DNA of 64,000 nucleotides from J014 sp964486055 (GCA_964486055.1 CAZALE010000007.1:1-64000), one strand, 5' to 3'. Counted from the stretch's first letter, positions 1 to 7,952 are shown. The notes: generated by a model from the sequence alone, not told the origin. Numbers and translations: made by a program.

Positions 1-73
1 TGTCTTCACTGGGGGCGCCCGGTGCCTGGACGACCCCGTCGAGGCTGATGAATTCTGTGATGAGTGTCTTCAT
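1..73 (-). CDS. RibD_C / dihydrofolate-reductase-like protein, N-terminal fragment cut by window edge
   Basis: Reading the minus strand from an ATG at 73 gives 24 codons that run off the window, beginning MKTLITEFISLDGVV. The pattern K-L-x-x-x-E-F-x-S-L-D-G-V-x-x-A-P-G is the typical first strand of the RibD C-terminal / DHFR-like reductase family, which uses NADPH; the substrate is usually unknown. A textbook ribosome binding site (AGGAG, 6 nt before the ATG) fixes the start. It is the third open frame in the same direction in the cassette-like array and follows the attC-like palindrome at 248-306 by about 170 nt. Only the N-terminus is visible, so the rest of the fold is inferred. Resemblance to DHFR does not imply drug resistance. 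Confidence 0.65.
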   Translation of the reverse strand, partial: MKTLITEFISLDGVVQAPGAPSED

Positions 74-247
74 AGAGTCTCCTGTTTTTGTTTTTGTGTT
101 TGGAATGTTTATGATGCTCCACTGATCACCTGCGAGCATCGAAGCCAACCATCAGGTTCGCCGGCCAGTTGGGCACGGCGGCCATCCGATACCAGCATGG
201 CTGATACAAAATCACACGAGCGGTTAACCCGACCATCCACAGGAAAT

Positions 248-306
248 GCCCAAGTTCCGCCACGAACCTGCGAATGGAGGTCGTCGACTGGAACCGTTTG
301 TTAGGC
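248..306 (-). repeat. attC-like recombination site (integron cassette end)
   Basis: On the minus strand this 59-nt palindrome starts with GCCTAAC, a perfect match to the inverse core RYYYAAC, and ends with CTTGGGC, one mismatch from GTTRRRY. Inside, GGTTCC pairs with GGAAC, and ACGACCT pairs with AGGTTCGT leaving one unpaired A, like the extrahelical bases of folded attC sites. It lies 31 nt past the stop of the 105-aa cassette gene, the usual position. The imperfect right core is the weak point. Basis: sequence pattern plus known attC architecture. Confidence 0.55.
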
Positions 307-337
307 GACACCGTCCGGCCAGGAATCGGACGCACGT

Positions 338-655
338 TTAGCTCCCCAGGTTTGTAAAGATACCCACTGCGAGCTCTGCCCATACATACAAAAGTGCCAG
401 TGCGACCAGCATGCCGATAGCAAGCCAGTACTTGCGCGGCACCTTTCTTGCCACCAAGACGAATATGCTACCAGCCCCGAATAGAAGCGCGCCCATGGTC
501 ACGAAATCCATGATACTCCAGTTCACTTCTTCTGTAACCTGCATAGCAGCCAACGGGACAAGCAATATGAAGCATGTCCCGATTGCAAGCCAGGCGAACA
601 CAGTGTTCCGCATGATGAGAGAGTTGTTTTTCATGTTTCTACTTCTCATGAACAT
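338..655 (-). CDS. Small integral membrane protein, probable integron cassette gene
   Basis: A 105-residue protein (or 98 residues from the ATG at 634) with three hydrophobic stretches (around residues 20-40, 50-68 and 75-98), so most likely a three-helix inner-membrane protein. AAGAGG lies close upstream of the first ATG. I do not recognise a functional family; proteins of this size and topology are very common products of environmental integron cassettes. The gene sits between two attC-like sites in the same orientation, and base composition is more GC-rich than in the rest of the window. About 250 nt of apparently non-coding sequence separates its start from the preceding attC-like site, which is long for a cassette leader. 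Function unknown. Confidence 0.6.
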   Translation of the reverse strand: MFMRSRNMKNNSLIMRNTVFAWLAIGTCFILLVPLAAMQVTEEVNWSIMDFVTMGALLFGAGSIFVLVARKVPRKYWLAIGMLVALALLYVWAELAVGIFTNLGS

Positions 656-1024
656 ATTGCCTCTTGTCTATTGATCTTACAGCGTCGTGACCCGGATACA
701 CCAGGCTAGCGCTCTTTTTTCCGAGAAGTCTCCAGCTGATACGTGTCTTCGTGGTTCTGAGAGCCATGACCAAGCGATATTAACAAGCAAACGAGAATTG
801 CCCGCGCTTATAATCCAGTAATTCACTGGTAACCCACGTTCAGGATAGTCATTGCTGTTGTTTCAAATCGGCCGGCCGTTGTCCGAGAGCACGACTCAGC
901 GCTGGCACACGATAACACCGGATGTAACACACAACAGAGTTATACGCAACGCCGGATGCAACGGTTGTTAGGTGTGTTCTATACTATGCCAGTTAAGATA
1001 TTGCTGGCTGAAGTTTTTGGAAGT
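656..1024. other. Cassette junction and leader region without a convincing gene
   Basis: This stretch holds the attC-like site at 906-976 and, between 661 and 905, sequence with no frame I can defend. Short minus-strand frames exist (one of about 42 codons from an ATG near 768) but have no good ribosome binding site. Base composition matches the flanking cassettes, so the segment probably belongs to the 338-655 cassette as its leader. Confidence 0.4.
906..976 (-). repeat. attC-like recombination site (second)
   Basis: On the minus strand the segment starts CACACCTAACA and ends TGTTATCGTGTG. CACAC pairs with GTGTG, TAACA with TGTTA and CCG with CGG, with single-base bulges between. The left core ACCTAAC fits RYYYAAC; the right core GTTATCG keeps the GTT cleavage triplet but not the rest of the consensus. 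Within it an 11-bp direct repeat, CCGGATGYAAC, occurs at 918-928 and 952-962. It lies about 50 nt past the stop of the 103-aa gene. Weaker than the site at 248-306, but in the same orientation relative to its gene. Confidence 0.45.
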
Positions 1025-1336
1025 CTATACACGCTTATCCGAAAACGGCGTTATTATTTTCCGGATTGTCACGCCAGTGTAAACTCCTCCAAAGGCAATT
1101 ACTAAAGCCAATAAGGTGGCGTAATTATGATCGATCACTATTCCTACCACCGGTATCCATAGCCCAACAGATATTGCCCATAACCAAGCCCGTTGTGGTC
1201 TAATCGCGCCAAATAAGCTGCAGGAGAAAAATATCGTCGTTGCAGTTATTCCAGTATCGTCCCAGTTTGGTCGTGTATCTACATAGGTGATTATCGCCCC
1301 GAGGCTAATAGCTGTCAAAAGTAGTATTTTTTGCAT
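1025..1336 (-). CDS. Small integral membrane protein, probable integron cassette gene
   Basis: A 103-residue protein with a hydrophobic N-terminus (residues 2-20) that could be a signal anchor, then segments near 33-45, 50-66 and 72-90, implying three to four membrane helices and a short basic tail. The start is supported by a strong GGAGG six nucleotides before the ATG. No family is recognised. It reads in the same direction as the next two cassette-like genes and is followed by an attC-like palindrome. Upstream I cannot find a matching recombination core, so the cassette's left boundary is not defined. Confidence 0.6.
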   Translation of the reverse strand: MQKILLLTAISLGAIITYVDTRPNWDDTGITATTIFFSCSLFGAIRPQRAWLWAISVGLWIPVVGIVIDHNYATLLALVIAFGGVYTGVTIRKIITPFSDKRV

Positions 1337-1960
1337 TTTTGCCTCCGCATTTCTCTTGTCAAAAAACGGCTTCGTCTACTGCGATTGTAGACAGCTCATT
1401 CATTTTTCCACTAAATCAGCTTCAATCATACCATTTTGAGTAGGCGTTCCTAAGGTTTAATCATGTATGACGGCCTAATTATTATTTATCTGATTTCTTC
1501 TGAGACTCTCGTACCTTTTCCTGTTGGCTGATTGTCGCGTCTATTGCCTGCAGAGCGATGTTTGGATATCTCATTTGCTCCTCCATTTTGTTGCCTATCA
1601 ACACAATACAACAATACGTTTATACAAATACGTGCTTCGCCGGTTGGATTATTGGCGCAGTAACTCTTGACATTCCATTTTCAGTTATTCGCTCGGAGCT
1701 CCAGCTGATCAGGTTTGGCGGCGAATAAGCATTTCGCAGGGTGTTATTGGGCGAACATTCTACAAGTAAACTTCTCCCCAAAATTTGGGTAAACAACAAA
1801 GTTGCTGAATAGCCAAAATTTAAAGAGAGGGTCAAAATGTGGTAAGTCTTGAAAGTTGTGCTAAAACTAGGAAAATGATATAACACTCATGGACAATGTA
1901 GCGTAGAAAACATATCCTCATGAAAATCTTCCAAATAAACCATACTTCATTCTGAACAAA
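1337..1960. other. Transition region between cassette array and AT-rich chromosome
   Basis: No standard-length gene is supported here. A 6-bp inverted repeat (GTCTAC at 1374-1379, GTAGAC at 1387-1392) lies upstream of the 1025-1336 gene, and a tiny well-initiated frame lies at 1482-1574. An 88-codon minus-strand frame at 1620-1886 has a biased, unlikely composition and no ribosome binding site. Composition becomes AT-rich from about 1600. No integrase gene or attI site is recognisable. Confidence 0.4.
1482..1574 (-). CDS. Possible 30-residue peptide gene
   Basis: Minus-strand frame of 30 codons starting MRYPNIALQAID and ending in a charged tail (VRESQKKSDK). Its only strength is the initiation region: GGAGGAG lies directly before the ATG, one of the best ribosome binding sites in the window. 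The peptide is hydrophilic and probably helical. It could be a short cassette gene, the remnant of a truncated gene, or chance. No homology is claimed. Confidence 0.25.
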   Translation of the reverse strand: MRYPNIALQAIDATISQQEKVRESQKKSDK

Positions 1961-2578
1961 TTACTTTTTTAAAATATAAAGGCAAACCTGTACCGCTGAA
2001 GCTAACGACACGGCAAACAAGAATTCGTCCTCAGCAGCTTCTTTCAACTCAAGCTCACAACGGTTTGCTAAAAGCCATCCTTTCCAGCGAAAAGTACCCA
2101 TCACTTCCCTCTCATCAGGATTTAGAATCTCGTAATATTGCTTTCCAATTAATCCTATGCCTCCCTTTCTGCGAACAACTGCTCTGACCCGATCCAATGG
2201 ATCCTTAATCAAAATTTTGTTAGCAATAAAATTTTGATTCAGCCTTGCAATCAATCTGCCATCAACGTCCTTTCTCAACAAAGTCTCGCCTTTATAAATC
2301 CAGCTTGCAGGTCTCTCTAAAACGAATAGCCTCTCGCCATAACGATTCTGAAAAATTATCTTTAAGGGGAGAAGAGTTCTGAAAACAAATAAGTTAAGTA
2401 TCGAAGATAGAAAATGCCCCACTTCAAAAGCATGAGAATTAAAGCCACCGTCATAGCTTCTTATCTCAAAACTAATCTTGTAGCTGAGAAAATCTCCAAA
2501 CTTTTGAATATAGAATTTTCTAGATACGGGTTTCATCAGAAAATCATCAAGTTTTCTAAGATTTTTGTCAACCAACAT
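1961..2578 (-). CDS. Tubby/scramblase-like (LURP-one-related) beta-domain protein, tentative
   Basis: A 205-residue protein with no signal peptide. From about residue 85 it shows the repeating strand pattern of tubby C-terminal-like domains (phospholipid scramblase and LURP-one families): ERPASWIYKGETLLRKDVDGRL, then IKDPLDRVRAVVRRKGGI, then YYEILNPDEREVMGTFRWKGW, each a beta hairpin with a D/N-x-x-x-R turn. A hydrophobic helix at residues 186-203 near the C-terminus matches the buried helix of that fold, or a membrane anchor. The family assignment is pattern recognition only. Standalone gene; GGAG lies 12 nt before the start. Function unknown. Confidence 0.5.
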   Translation of the reverse strand: MLVDKNLRKLDDFLMKPVSRKFYIQKFGDFLSYKISFEIRSYDGGFNSHAFEVGHFLSSILNLFVFRTLLPLKIIFQNRYGERLFVLERPASWIYKGETLLRKDVDGRLIARLNQNFIANKILIKDPLDRVRAVVRRKGGIGLIGKQYYEILNPDEREVMGTFRWKGWLLANRCELELKEAAEDEFLFAVSLASAVQVCLYILKK

Positions 2579-2794
2579 CAGTAAATTGACTCCATTGTCG
2601 CAGTTTTAAAGCTAGAGAGCTTAAGACTCAGGGCTATCATTTATGACTCAAACCCTCCCGTCCCTATAAACCTCTTTCCTACAATAATGTTTCTCGATAT
2701 CATTGGAGGTGATACAGAGCGTTATCAAGCGTATTTTACCTCTTTTCTTCATTTTAGTTATTTTAAAACGGGAAACAACTTTTAGACATTGCTG

Positions 2795-2989
2795 ATGGAA
2801 GTAAAAATAGCTACTTCATCATTATTCTTCGAAATATCACCACTTTTGCGTACCCTTTATTTACAGCGAGATTACCTGCGTTCGATGAAGGAGTTTGAGC
2901 CTAAACTTTCACAAGTTATTGTGAACCAAGAAATCAGGTTTAACGTATCAAAAGTTAGCTCCTTAAAATCAGTCAAGTCTCTTCAATGA
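2795..2989 (+). CDS. Possible small protein overlapping the DoxX-like gene start
   Basis: A 64-codon frame (from ATG at 2795; a TTG at 2789 is also in frame) whose stop overlaps the next gene's start in an ATGA arrangement typical of translational coupling. Composition is mixed and soluble, with no recognisable domain. No clear ribosome binding site is present, which weakens it. If real, it would be coupled to the membrane protein downstream. Confidence 0.25.
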   Translation: MEVKIATSSLFFEISPLLRTLYLQRDYLRSMKEFEPKLSQVIVNQEIRFNVSKVSSLKSVKSLQ

Positions 2990-3780
2990 TACGGAAACGG
3001 TCTATGAAAATCTCGCTTTTAATGTTGCTTCTGATCAACTGTGGTTTAGGATTCATCTACTATTCAGCAGGTTTAAGTAAGCTAGCTCCATACGATATAG
3101 GCAATTTTATTGGGCCAGTTGATCTTGGTACACAATTGCAATCTGAATTAATCAAGGTAATGATGTTGCTTGTGGCAATTTACCAATTCGTCGTTGGTTT
3201 TTTGATTTTATCAATACGTTACGCTCTCATCGGACAGATAATGCTTTTACCAATATCATTCGGAATCTTAATCTTTACGATCGTTGCTGGCTTCGAACTA
3301 ACGCCTATAATCAACGGCTTTCTCTTGCTGTGCAATATTCTGATATTACTGAGCGAGCGAAAGGCTATTGGTGAAATCCTAGGCAGAAACATGAAGTTTC
3401 TGCATGAATCGTATTTCTTCAATGCCATCGCCCAGAAAGACCTGTATCTTAAAATAACCTCAGTCGTTAATCTTATACTTTTTCTAGCTTGCCTATTGTA
3501 TCCAGCGATCGCTATATATCCTCTGATGATAACTTTTATATTATTCTACGCTCAGACTTGTTTTTTTAAAGGTCTATCTTTCATAGACAAGATTGTACTG
3601 CTTGGACTTTATCTTTTCTGTTTCCATATTCTAGGAGGCATCTGGATGATAAATAATTTGTCAAAACAATTTTTTCTTTATTCATTGGCACTCTCAGCAT
3701 TACTTTTTGTTATTACCTTCATTTTAAAATTTGCTCTCATCATTTTCTATAAACTTAGGGGAAAACCGAATATAGACTGA
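2986..3780 (+). CDS. DoxX/MauE-like integral membrane protein
   Basis: A 264-residue polytopic membrane protein with about eight hydrophobic segments. The first helix is followed by YYSAGLSKL, matching the A-G-x-x-K-L signature at the end of helix 1 in DoxX and MauE families. Those families are four-helix proteins; here a DoxX-like unit occupies roughly residues 10-130 and a second set of helices follows, so the protein is longer than usual. Starts at 2986 or at the internal ATG at 3004 are possible; neither has a strong ribosome binding site. Family members often accompany thiol or quinone redox systems, but no partner is adjacent. Function unknown. Confidence 0.6.
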   Translation: MIRKRSMKISLLMLLLINCGLGFIYYSAGLSKLAPYDIGNFIGPVDLGTQLQSELIKVMMLLVAIYQFVVGFLILSIRYALIGQIMLLPISFGILIFTIVAGFELTPIINGFLLLCNILILLSERKAIGEILGRNMKFLHESYFFNAIAQKDLYLKITSVVNLILFLACLLYPAIAIYPLMITFILFYAQTCFFKGLSFIDKIVLLGLYLFCFHILGGIWMINNLSKQFFLYSLALSALLFVITFILKFALIIFYKLRGKPNID

Positions 3781-3896
3781 TCATGTATGGTAAGGAATAA
3801 GCCACTCAGATAATAGCTTTGCAAGGATGTGAATTTTTGAATTTTATCCACCAAATCGTTAATTTTGGCGGAAGCTTCAGGGTAATCATTTTCCAT
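3747..3896 (-). CDS. Possible 49-residue protein downstream of the sigma factor
   Basis: A minus-strand frame beginning MENDYPEASAKINDL, with an amphipathic helical first half and a hydrophobic end. It overlaps the last ~30 nt of the convergent DoxX-like gene. The frame is open upstream of the ATG for about 16 more codons. The ribosome binding site is poor (GGCGG at 10 nt). It could be the remnant of a gene once cotranscribed with the ECF sigma factor, where an anti-sigma factor would be expected. Weakly supported. Confidence 0.2.
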   Translation of the reverse strand: MENDYPEASAKINDLVDKIQKFTSLQSYYLSGLFLTIHDQSIFGFPLSL

Positions 3897-4052
3897 GTCG
3901 TAAATACCGCCTAATGCACATTGAAGTCGAACTATTGGTTATTCCGAAGTAAGAACTAGCTAGCCATATGCTAAGGCAGTTCCTAGAATTGCGGGTTAGT
4001 TCATCTTCTAGTCGATAGTTGCTTGCTTTGCAGGTATCATTTGTAGCGACGC

Positions 4053-4643
4053 CTAGGATTTCAAAATTTTCAGCAATTTTTGTAAACATCTAGAGCGAAG
4101 AGGAGAGATGCTGGTTTCATTAACTCCTATGAGCTTAGCAACATCCGAATAACTAGCTCGCTCATAATAAAGCATCTTTATTATTGTCTGACATCTTTGA
4201 TCCAATTCAGCCAATGCCACTCGAATCAAATGCTGTTCTTCCATTTCCATCAAATTTTCATCTGCTAAAGGCGAGTTATCAGGTAATGTCTCTAATTCCT
4301 GAATTAACTTCTCATCATTTTCAATGAAAGTCATCCCTCTAGCTCTGCGCAGCATCTGCCAGGTTTTGAATTTTGTAGTTGTAATAATCCAGGCGCGAAG
4401 TCTTTGGGGTTCTTCTATTTCGTCAAGTTTTTCAATCAACGTTAAGAAGACCTCCTGGAAAATGTCTGCAACATCTTCCTCTGGCAATCCAGCACGCCTA
4501 GGAATCATGGCAATCAATCTCTGATAGCGATCAACTAATTTATCCCAAGCGTTTTGATCGCCTTGCCGGCAGGCTTTTAAGAGTTCTGCATCTGAGGATG
4601 ATAATCGATAGGCTGGAAAAATTCTTTTCTCGCGACTTTTCAT
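4053..4643 (-). CDS. ECF-type RNA polymerase sigma factor
   Basis: A 196-residue sigma-70 family factor of extracytoplasmic-function type. Region 2 spans about residues 15-105 (LLKACRQGDQNAWDKLVDRY, the core-binding helix ADIFQEVFLTL, and the -10 recognition part LRAWIITTTKFKTWQMLRR); region 4 spans about 135-193 with the helix-turn-helix SYSDVAKLIGVNETSISPLRSR. Regions 1 and 3 are missing, as in ECF factors. It lies 13 nt downstream of the S41 protease gene in the same direction, so the two are probably cotranscribed. No recognisable anti-sigma factor follows; only a doubtful 49-residue frame lies downstream. Regulated promoters are unknown. Confidence 0.9.
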   Translation of the reverse strand: MKSREKRIFPAYRLSSSDAELLKACRQGDQNAWDKLVDRYQRLIAMIPRRAGLPEEDVADIFQEVFLTLIEKLDEIEEPQRLRAWIITTTKFKTWQMLRRARGMTFIENDEKLIQELETLPDNSPLADENLMEMEEQHLIRVALAELDQRCQTIIKMLYYERASYSDVAKLIGVNETSISPLRSRCLQKLLKILKS

Positions 4644-4656
4644 TGAGTCGTTGTGT

Positions 4657-6330
4657 TCACTTTTTTATTGATTTCCTCTGGGCAGCTTGTGCAAGGGAAT
4701 AGGCTTTTGGCAGATTAAGTATGGCTCTGTCAACCTGAGGATCATTTTCTATTAACACTCTGTCGGCGATTGTGAGACCATTCATAGCCATAGCGATTTG
4801 GTGACGCAATCGCAATGATATGAAATCATACTCAGCCTCTGATAGCTTATCCCCTTTTTCATTCAAGTATGCTTTAAATGCATCGACGAGTTTATCGAAG
4901 TTCTGAAGATTTCTTTCAGTGAACGGGCGATCAAATGCAGGAGCTTTTTGCCATTTATAAGCCTCGAGACCCTTTATCCTGCCGTTGACTAACTCCCTCA
5001 CGAAGAAAAAAACATGGTTGACCAAATAAGTCTGACGTTCAGTCAATGATGGAGCTGTTACAATTTCATCTGGGGTTATTCCATTACCGCCGTATACGAT
5101 TCTGCCAGTTATGGTTTTTCTGGCTGAGGATGGATCAGGCTTGTAGTCAGTTTTATGAAGGTAATAGTCATAGAGATTTTCAGCTTTGTAATCACGTTGG
5201 ATCAGTCTTCCAGATGGTGTGTAATATCTGGCAGTTGTGAGAGTCAAACCTGCGCCAGTTGGAAGATTAAAGACACTTTGCACTAATCCTTTCCCAAAGG
5301 TGTTCTCGCCGACTATCAACGCTCTATCGTGATCCTGCAAAGCCCCCGCAACTATCTCTGAAGCTGATGCCGAATATCTATTCACCAAAACTACAACTGG
5401 AACATTTTCAGGATTCCGATTTGAAGACTTCCAAACCCGATTGTCTATCGGATATCGCCCACGTTGCGAAACTATGGTTGCCCCAGCTGGCAAGAACTTC
5501 TCTGCAATCTTCACAGCCTGCTCCAAGATCCCCCCTGGATTATCGCGGATATCCAGGATCAAGGCATTCATCCCTTGTTGATGAAGCTCTTGCAGCGCTA
5601 TATCAAACTCCTCTCGTGTTGTGTAATTAAACCCATTCGACAAATTTATGTAGCCGACGCCTTGACGCAATATATATGCGTCTGAAATAGAAGGCACAGC
5701 AACAAAAGCCCTTCTAATATCGATTCTCTCAGTCTTACCAGTAGAAGCTCGCTCTACTAAAAGACTAACAATTTTACCTCTCTCACCACGAATCTTATCT
5801 CTAACATACAGCGAAGCCTTACCCGTTACAGGCTCACCATCTACTGCTACTATCTTATCTCCAAAACGCAGTCCAGCCCTTAGAGCTGGTGAATCAGGAA
5901 ACACGCCTATTATATATGTATCAACGCTTCCATCTCTCACGAAATTTGCTATAGAAGCACCAATCCCAGAGTATTCTGATCTCTGTTCCTGCAACATCTG
6001 GCGGAATTCTTGTGGAGTGAAAAAATTCGAGTGAGGATCCAAAGCATGGAGCATGGCACTTACCGAAAATCTGGTTAATTTTTCATAATTCAACCACCTT
6101 CCATCAACGTGGTTCTCTTGAACTATTTTCAGGGCTTGCTTATAGTCATCTATGATTTTCTCTAAGTCTCTATCTTGATAGCGCTTCTCTACGGATGCAG
6201 AGAAAGAAAATCCTGGGCCGATTCTAAATGAATCACTCTTAGCAGTCGGTGTTGACGGCTCCTCGACTGTCTGAGAAATCCCTACGAAATGGCTTAGCAA
6301 AAAAACAAGCAGAATAAGCTTTTTGCTCAT
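4657..6330 (-). CDS. C-terminal processing serine protease, S41 family
   Basis: A 557-residue exported protease. From the chosen ATG (6330; GAGG 10 nt upstream) it begins with a signal peptide (MSKKLILLVFLLSHFVGISQ). A PDZ domain lies around residues 115-195 (GIGA...PDSPALRAGLRFGDKIVAVDGEPV), then the S41 catalytic core with IRDNPGG, the nucleophile in NRYSASASEIVAGALQD (second Ser of the cluster, about residue 322) and the general-base Lys in GENTFGKGLVQ 25 residues later, the same spacing as Ser430/Lys455 of E. coli Prc. The C-terminal ~150 residues are a helical extension. It acts in the periplasm on protein C-termini. A frame ten codons longer exists but would place residues before the signal peptide. 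It is followed closely by the ECF sigma factor gene, suggesting an envelope-stress unit. Confidence 0.92.
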   Translation of the reverse strand: MSKKLILLVFLLSHFVGISQTVEEPSTPTAKSDSFRIGPGFSFSASVEKRYQDRDLEKIIDDYKQALKIVQENHVDGRWLNYEKLTRFSVSAMLHALDPHSNFFTPQEFRQMLQEQRSEYSGIGASIANFVRDGSVDTYIIGVFPDSPALRAGLRFGDKIVAVDGEPVTGKASLYVRDKIRGERGKIVSLLVERASTGKTERIDIRRAFVAVPSISDAYILRQGVGYINLSNGFNYTTREEFDIALQELHQQGMNALILDIRDNPGGILEQAVKIAEKFLPAGATIVSQRGRYPIDNRVWKSSNRNPENVPVVVLVNRYSASASEIVAGALQDHDRALIVGENTFGKGLVQSVFNLPTGAGLTLTTARYYTPSGRLIQRDYKAENLYDYYLHKTDYKPDPSSARKTITGRIVYGGNGITPDEIVTAPSLTERQTYLVNHVFFFVRELVNGRIKGLEAYKWQKAPAFDRPFTERNLQNFDKLVDAFKAYLNEKGDKLSEAEYDFISLRLRHQIAMAMNGLTIADRVLIENDPQVDRAILNLPKAYSLAQAAQRKSIKK

Positions 6331-6509
6331 TATCAAATGCCTCTTGCCAAATTTAATCAAATCAACCGGAAAATCTCAAGCAAAATCTTAGGTAAAGTGC
6401 TAAGTTTCAGCAAATACTGCGATAAAATCGCCTTCACGTTTCACCTACTGTCATAATCTCGATCTTGTGCATGTAACGGCTCCACAATATGTTCTGCATT
6501 TTTGTCTAT

Positions 6510-7736
6510 TTACGTTTCATCTGCTATTATAATCTCGATTTTGTGCTGCGATATCAATCGATACTTGATGCCTCTCCAAGTGATTCTCCTAGAAAAGGTC
6601 GCTACGATAGAATTGTAGAGATATAGCAATGTGGATGCGATCCATAAAGTGCTATGGGTTATGAATTGCCAGTAGACTCTAAAGCTTTCGTCCTTAAGAA
6701 TCAGGCTTACAGCTTTCAAACGTAAAACGCTTTTAGCTACACTGCAGAACAAAACAATAGATAAACAAATCACTGTCAGCAGCGTTGAGTTCCTAAAGTA
6801 AAGGAGATTTAATAGAGACAGCAGCACGAATGATGTGAATAGCGCAGATCCTAGTAAGCAGCTTATCCAGAGTTTGGGCGCATAAACTCGTGTGATTTTC
6901 ATCTGCCTCGTTGTGAATTCCAATACTTCTGAAATAGACGTCTCAATCAACGAAACTGTAAGTGCAGCAGGGACAAAGACTATGTGCTTTCCAGAACGTT
7001 TCAATACATTCGTTACGACGAAATCATCAGAAAGTGCCCCACGCCAATGTTTTTGAATTTCACACGCTTCGAATACTTCTCTGCTTAAAGCCATCGAGCC
7101 GCCCCAGCAAAAGTTTGATTTTTGGTTGGGACCGAGAGCAGATGCAATGGATGCATTCCAAACAGAACAAATTTCCGATGATAAATTAAAACCTTCAGAA
7201 ACAAACCATCTGTATCCAGTCGTGGCACCAACCCTCGGATTCAATAATGGCAGTATCAAAGACTTTAGCCAATATGATTGCATCTTTGCGTCAGAATCAG
7301 CAAAGACCAAAAATTCTGATTTAGCATCAACATGCTCTATAGCCTTGCGTAAATTCCATATTTTCTGACTTTCGCCAACGGCTTTTCCCGCTACGACTAG
7401 CTTCGAGTGTCTGATCTCATGCCTCTTTCTTAATTTTTCGATGATTGAAACCGCATCATCACTTAAGCAATCCACCACAAAAATTATCTCGTAATTCGGG
7501 AAATCTTGATTGAACAAAGATAACAGGTTTTCCTCTAAGCCTTTATCAATCCCCCGACATGGGACAATGATGGATGCTTTTTTACAGAGAAGTTTAGTGT
7601 AAAAGCCATTTAGTCCCAAGCCGTCAGCCAGGTACTTTTTGAAGTATCGCAAGTAAGATATACCACCAAGAAATGATTGAAAGCTGCTCCAAATCTGTAA
7701 TCCAGCGATTATAAGATATAGAGACATCGACAACAC
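6510..7736 (-). CDS. Membrane-bound family 2 glycosyltransferase (ceramide-glucosyltransferase-like)
   Basis: A 408-residue protein: an N-terminal membrane helix (residues 3-25), a GT-A catalytic domain (ASIIVPCRGIDKGLEENLLSL at about 53-73; the metal-binding FADSDA at about 145; GGSMALSR; ALSDDFVVTNVLK), then three to four C-terminal helices from about residue 285. The acceptor-side signature is TTRQMKITR, reminiscent of the (Q/R)xxRW motif of GT21 ceramide glucosyltransferases and HpnI but without the Trp. Donor and lipid acceptor cannot be told from sequence. An ATG at 7727 is an equally good start. Standalone; neighbours give no pathway clue. Confidence 0.8.
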   Translation of the reverse strand: MLSMSLYLIIAGLQIWSSFQSFLGGISYLRYFKKYLADGLGLNGFYTKLLCKKASIIVPCRGIDKGLEENLLSLFNQDFPNYEIIFVVDCLSDDAVSIIEKLRKRHEIRHSKLVVAGKAVGESQKIWNLRKAIEHVDAKSEFLVFADSDAKMQSYWLKSLILPLLNPRVGATTGYRWFVSEGFNLSSEICSVWNASIASALGPNQKSNFCWGGSMALSREVFEACEIQKHWRGALSDDFVVTNVLKRSGKHIVFVPAALTVSLIETSISEVLEFTTRQMKITRVYAPKLWISCLLGSALFTSFVLLSLLNLLYFRNSTLLTVICLSIVLFCSVAKSVLRLKAVSLILKDESFRVYWQFITHSTLWIASTLLYLYNSIVATFSRRITWRGIKYRLISQHKIEIIIADET

Positions 7737-7952
7737 AAAGTTTATTTTCTCGATTCTTTAAAAAAATACAAATTCAACTCACAGAGGCAGATGAAAATAG
7801 AGGAGACTTTTGCCTATAGGCGTAAAATCCATCCGTTAAAACAGCCTTGAGCTGTAACTTAAACTCACTAGGCTTTAAAGATCTGTATGGTGATGACACT
7901 TATAATGGACTCGACAATCCAAACGTTGATAAAATAAACGTTTTCTGTGAAT

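Noticed and set aside
126..383. 85-codon minus-strand frame in the cassette region
   Set aside because: It runs straight through the attC-like palindrome and overlaps the end of the better supported 338-655 gene; its composition (many Arg, Trp, Cys) and lack of a binding site fit a chance frame.
338..655. Reading the left-end cassettes on the plus strand
   Set aside because: The plus-strand frame at 411-674 lacks a binding site and hydrophobic pattern; minus-strand genes are followed by attC-like sites at the expected place, which the plus-strand reading is not.
1620..1886. 88-codon minus-strand frame
   Set aside because: No ribosome binding site, no recognisable pattern, odd composition; it crosses the composition change at about 1.6 kb.
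3886..4089. 67-codon frame overlapping the end of the sigma factor gene, considered as an anti-sigma factor
   Set aside because: No zinc-finger H/C pattern or membrane helix; starts inside the sigma gene without a binding site. Chance frame is more likely.
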